64,000 bases of DNA from Acinetobacter qingfengensis (GTDB lineage Bacteria; Pseudomonadota; Gammaproteobacteria; Pseudomonadales; Moraxellaceae). The stretch is taken from positions 1-64,000 of the forward strand of contig NZ_VXKN01000002.1 in assembly GCF_008693185.1 (NCBI RefSeq), given 5' to 3'. The notes below the pieces were generated by a model, which worked only from the letters and a program-made list of their open reading frames with translations, was not told the origin of the DNA and searched no databases. Made by a program: the position numbers and the translations under genes. Shown piece after piece: positions 62,962-64,000 of this stretch. Positions within the stretch are counted from its first letter, which is position 1; each line of letters starts with the position of its first letter.

Positions 62962-63942
62962 ATGACCAGTGAAATATCCAAATATATTGTAGCTCATAGA
63001 CAAGCATTAAATCACGTTAGTGATGTACTAGTAAGTAGATCTTCTAGTTCACCGAAATGTCAGATCAATACTTTTCATCCTTCTGTTGGAAATGGATATA
63101 GTGATTTATATGATTTTGGCAGGATATGTTTGGGCAGAGGACAGTTTTGTCTTAAAAAACCCAAACAAATTAGTGCTGAAACAACAGTATACTGCTTTGG
63201 CTTGACAATTTTTTTAAGTGGTACATTTCAAATTAAAAATAATAACTTAAATCAGCTACTTATTTGTAAATCTCCAACCATTGTATTGCGCAAAGGTTGT
63301 TTAGGTTTTCAGTCTATTAATTTGCCGCAAAATCAACAAATGAGCCTAATTTCAATAGATTTTGATCAAAATTTACTGCATGATTTTATTCAATCTAAAC
63401 ACCTAAATAATATAGTCAGATTTTTCTTAGACCAGAATGCTCCTTGTCTTCAGCAAATTGATAGCCCAAATTCACGTATTATTTATCAATCACAATATAT
63501 TTTAAACTCGCCATCAACACAAAATGAAATAGAATTACTACATCTAGAAGGTGCAGCTTTAGAACTATTAGGGTTACTATTACAAGAAAATAATAACATT
63601 TATAATGAACCACACCTTGTATCTATAGAAAAAACTATTTCTATTATGGATAAAGAGTTTGATCAAAAAATTACAATTCCTCAATTAGCAAAGCGTGTGG
63701 GTTTAAATGAATGCGACTTGAAACGATGCTTTAAGCAATATACCAATAAAACAATAGGTAATTATTTACTAACCCTACGTATGCAACATGCAATGTTTTT
63801 ATTAAAAAATGGAAGCACTATACAAGAAGTAGCTTATAAAACAGGTTATAATAATGTACATTATTTTAAAAAAGTTTTTCAAAAATATTTTAATTGTGAA
63901 ATTAATTCAAATAATAAAAAACTCGAATATAAGTTACAGTAA
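62962..63942 (+). CDS. AraC-family regulator (PchR type)
   Basis: A 326-residue transcription factor with a C-terminal double HTH (IPQLAKRVGLNECDLKRCF, and IQEVAYKTGYNNVHYFKKVF) in the PchR form, where GLNE.DLKR.FK and GY.N..HF are typical. PchR-type regulators bind the cognate ferric siderophore and activate its receptor and biosynthetic genes. It is divergent from the receptor gene and is the likely local activator. No strong ribosome-binding site is seen. Confidence 0.9.
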   Translation: MTSEISKYIVAHRQALNHVSDVLVSRSSSSPKCQINTFHPSVGNGYSDLYDFGRICLGRGQFCLKKPKQISAETTVYCFGLTIFLSGTFQIKNNNLNQLLICKSPTIVLRKGCLGFQSINLPQNQQMSLISIDFDQNLLHDFIQSKHLNNIVRFFLDQNAPCLQQIDSPNSRIIYQSQYILNSPSTQNEIELLHLEGAALELLGLLLQENNNIYNEPHLVSIEKTISIMDKEFDQKITIPQLAKRVGLNECDLKRCFKQYTNKTIGNYLLTLRMQHAMFLLKNGSTIQEVAYKTGYNNVHYFKKVFQKYFNCEINSNNKKLEYKLQ

Positions 63943-63958
63943 AATTTATCCATATATT

Positions 63959-63986
63959 AGGCCTATTAAATATTTTTAATAAGCCT
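63959..63986 (+). terminator. possible terminator hairpin after the regulator gene
   Basis: AGGCCTATTAAA and TTTAATAAGCCT pair at 11 of 12 positions with a 4-nt loop, 16 nt after the stop. No T-run follows, so termination strength is uncertain. Confidence 0.5.
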
Positions 63987-64000
63987 ATTACACTATAATC

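Overview
The window looks like a chromosomal segment of an Acinetobacter-type gammaproteobacterium (Moraxellaceae). The DNA is AT-rich. It carries the lptB-lptA-lptC-kdsC-kdsD block in the order usual for that genus, Acinetobacter-style IS481, IS66 and IS5 remnants, and a siderophore gene order close to the fimsbactin (fbs) cluster. All statements are from reading the sequence; no database search was run.

Layout. (1) 1-1245: the end of an inovirus-like module (C-terminal part of a Zot-like protein and two small genes). It is followed by a structured non-coding stretch and an IS110/Piv-family recombinase (1656-2642). (2) 3085-7185: a fecI-fecR-fecA-type iron-signalling set on the minus strand. 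(3) 7564-14263: core genes: ahpC, an EamA transporter, the LPS transport/Kdo genes, cysS and tRNA-Gly(GCC). (4) 14264-24031: an island between the tRNA-Gly gene and a 47-bp copy of its 3' end. It holds a deleted IS481 copy inside an IS66 remnant, a yefM-yoeB toxin-antitoxin pair, and an RNA-repair locus: rtcR, a sigma54 promoter, rtcB, a DUF4145 gene, a DIP1984-family gene, a structured intergenic region, rtcA, and relics of kptA and hipA. No integrase remains. (5) 24475-34804: a catabolic locus with a GntR regulator, a solute-binding-like protein without signal peptide, an OprB-like porin, a CobW-type GTPase with a 98-aa partner, two SDR dehydrogenases, an MFS transporter, a cyclic-imidase-like deacetylase-fold enzyme and an amidase. 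(6) 35196-35560: a decayed IS5-family element. (7) 35567-63942: a large siderophore locus.

The siderophore locus is the main discovery in the window. Read in the direction of transcription (minus strand) it encodes a TonB-dependent receptor, a secreted beta-barrel protein of the Slam-substrate type, a Slam outer-membrane translocon, a type II thioesterase, an EntD-like phosphopantetheinyl transferase, 2,3-dihydroxybenzoate (DHB) synthesis enzymes (EntC, EntB, EntA types), three NRPS proteins, a DHB-AMP ligase, an amine N-hydroxylase, an IucB-like acyltransferase, and an RND pump with its membrane fusion protein. A divergent AraC/PchR-type regulator and several Fur-box-like sites frame it. The predicted product is a mixed catecholate/azoline/hydroxamate siderophore related to fimsbactin, but no amino-acid decarboxylase (fbsJ type) is present. 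The Slam gene ends 2 nt before the thioesterase gene, so the Slam-effector pair appears to be built into the siderophore operon. By analogy with the hemophilin/HphA system, the effector may be a secreted protein that captures the ferri-siderophore or another iron ligand and delivers it to the adjacent receptor.

Other points of interest are a candidate guide (bridge/seek) RNA next to the IS110-type recombinase, the candidate structured RNA in the rtc operon, and degenerate NRPS domains (an adenylation domain without core motifs; a carrier-like domain without its serine).
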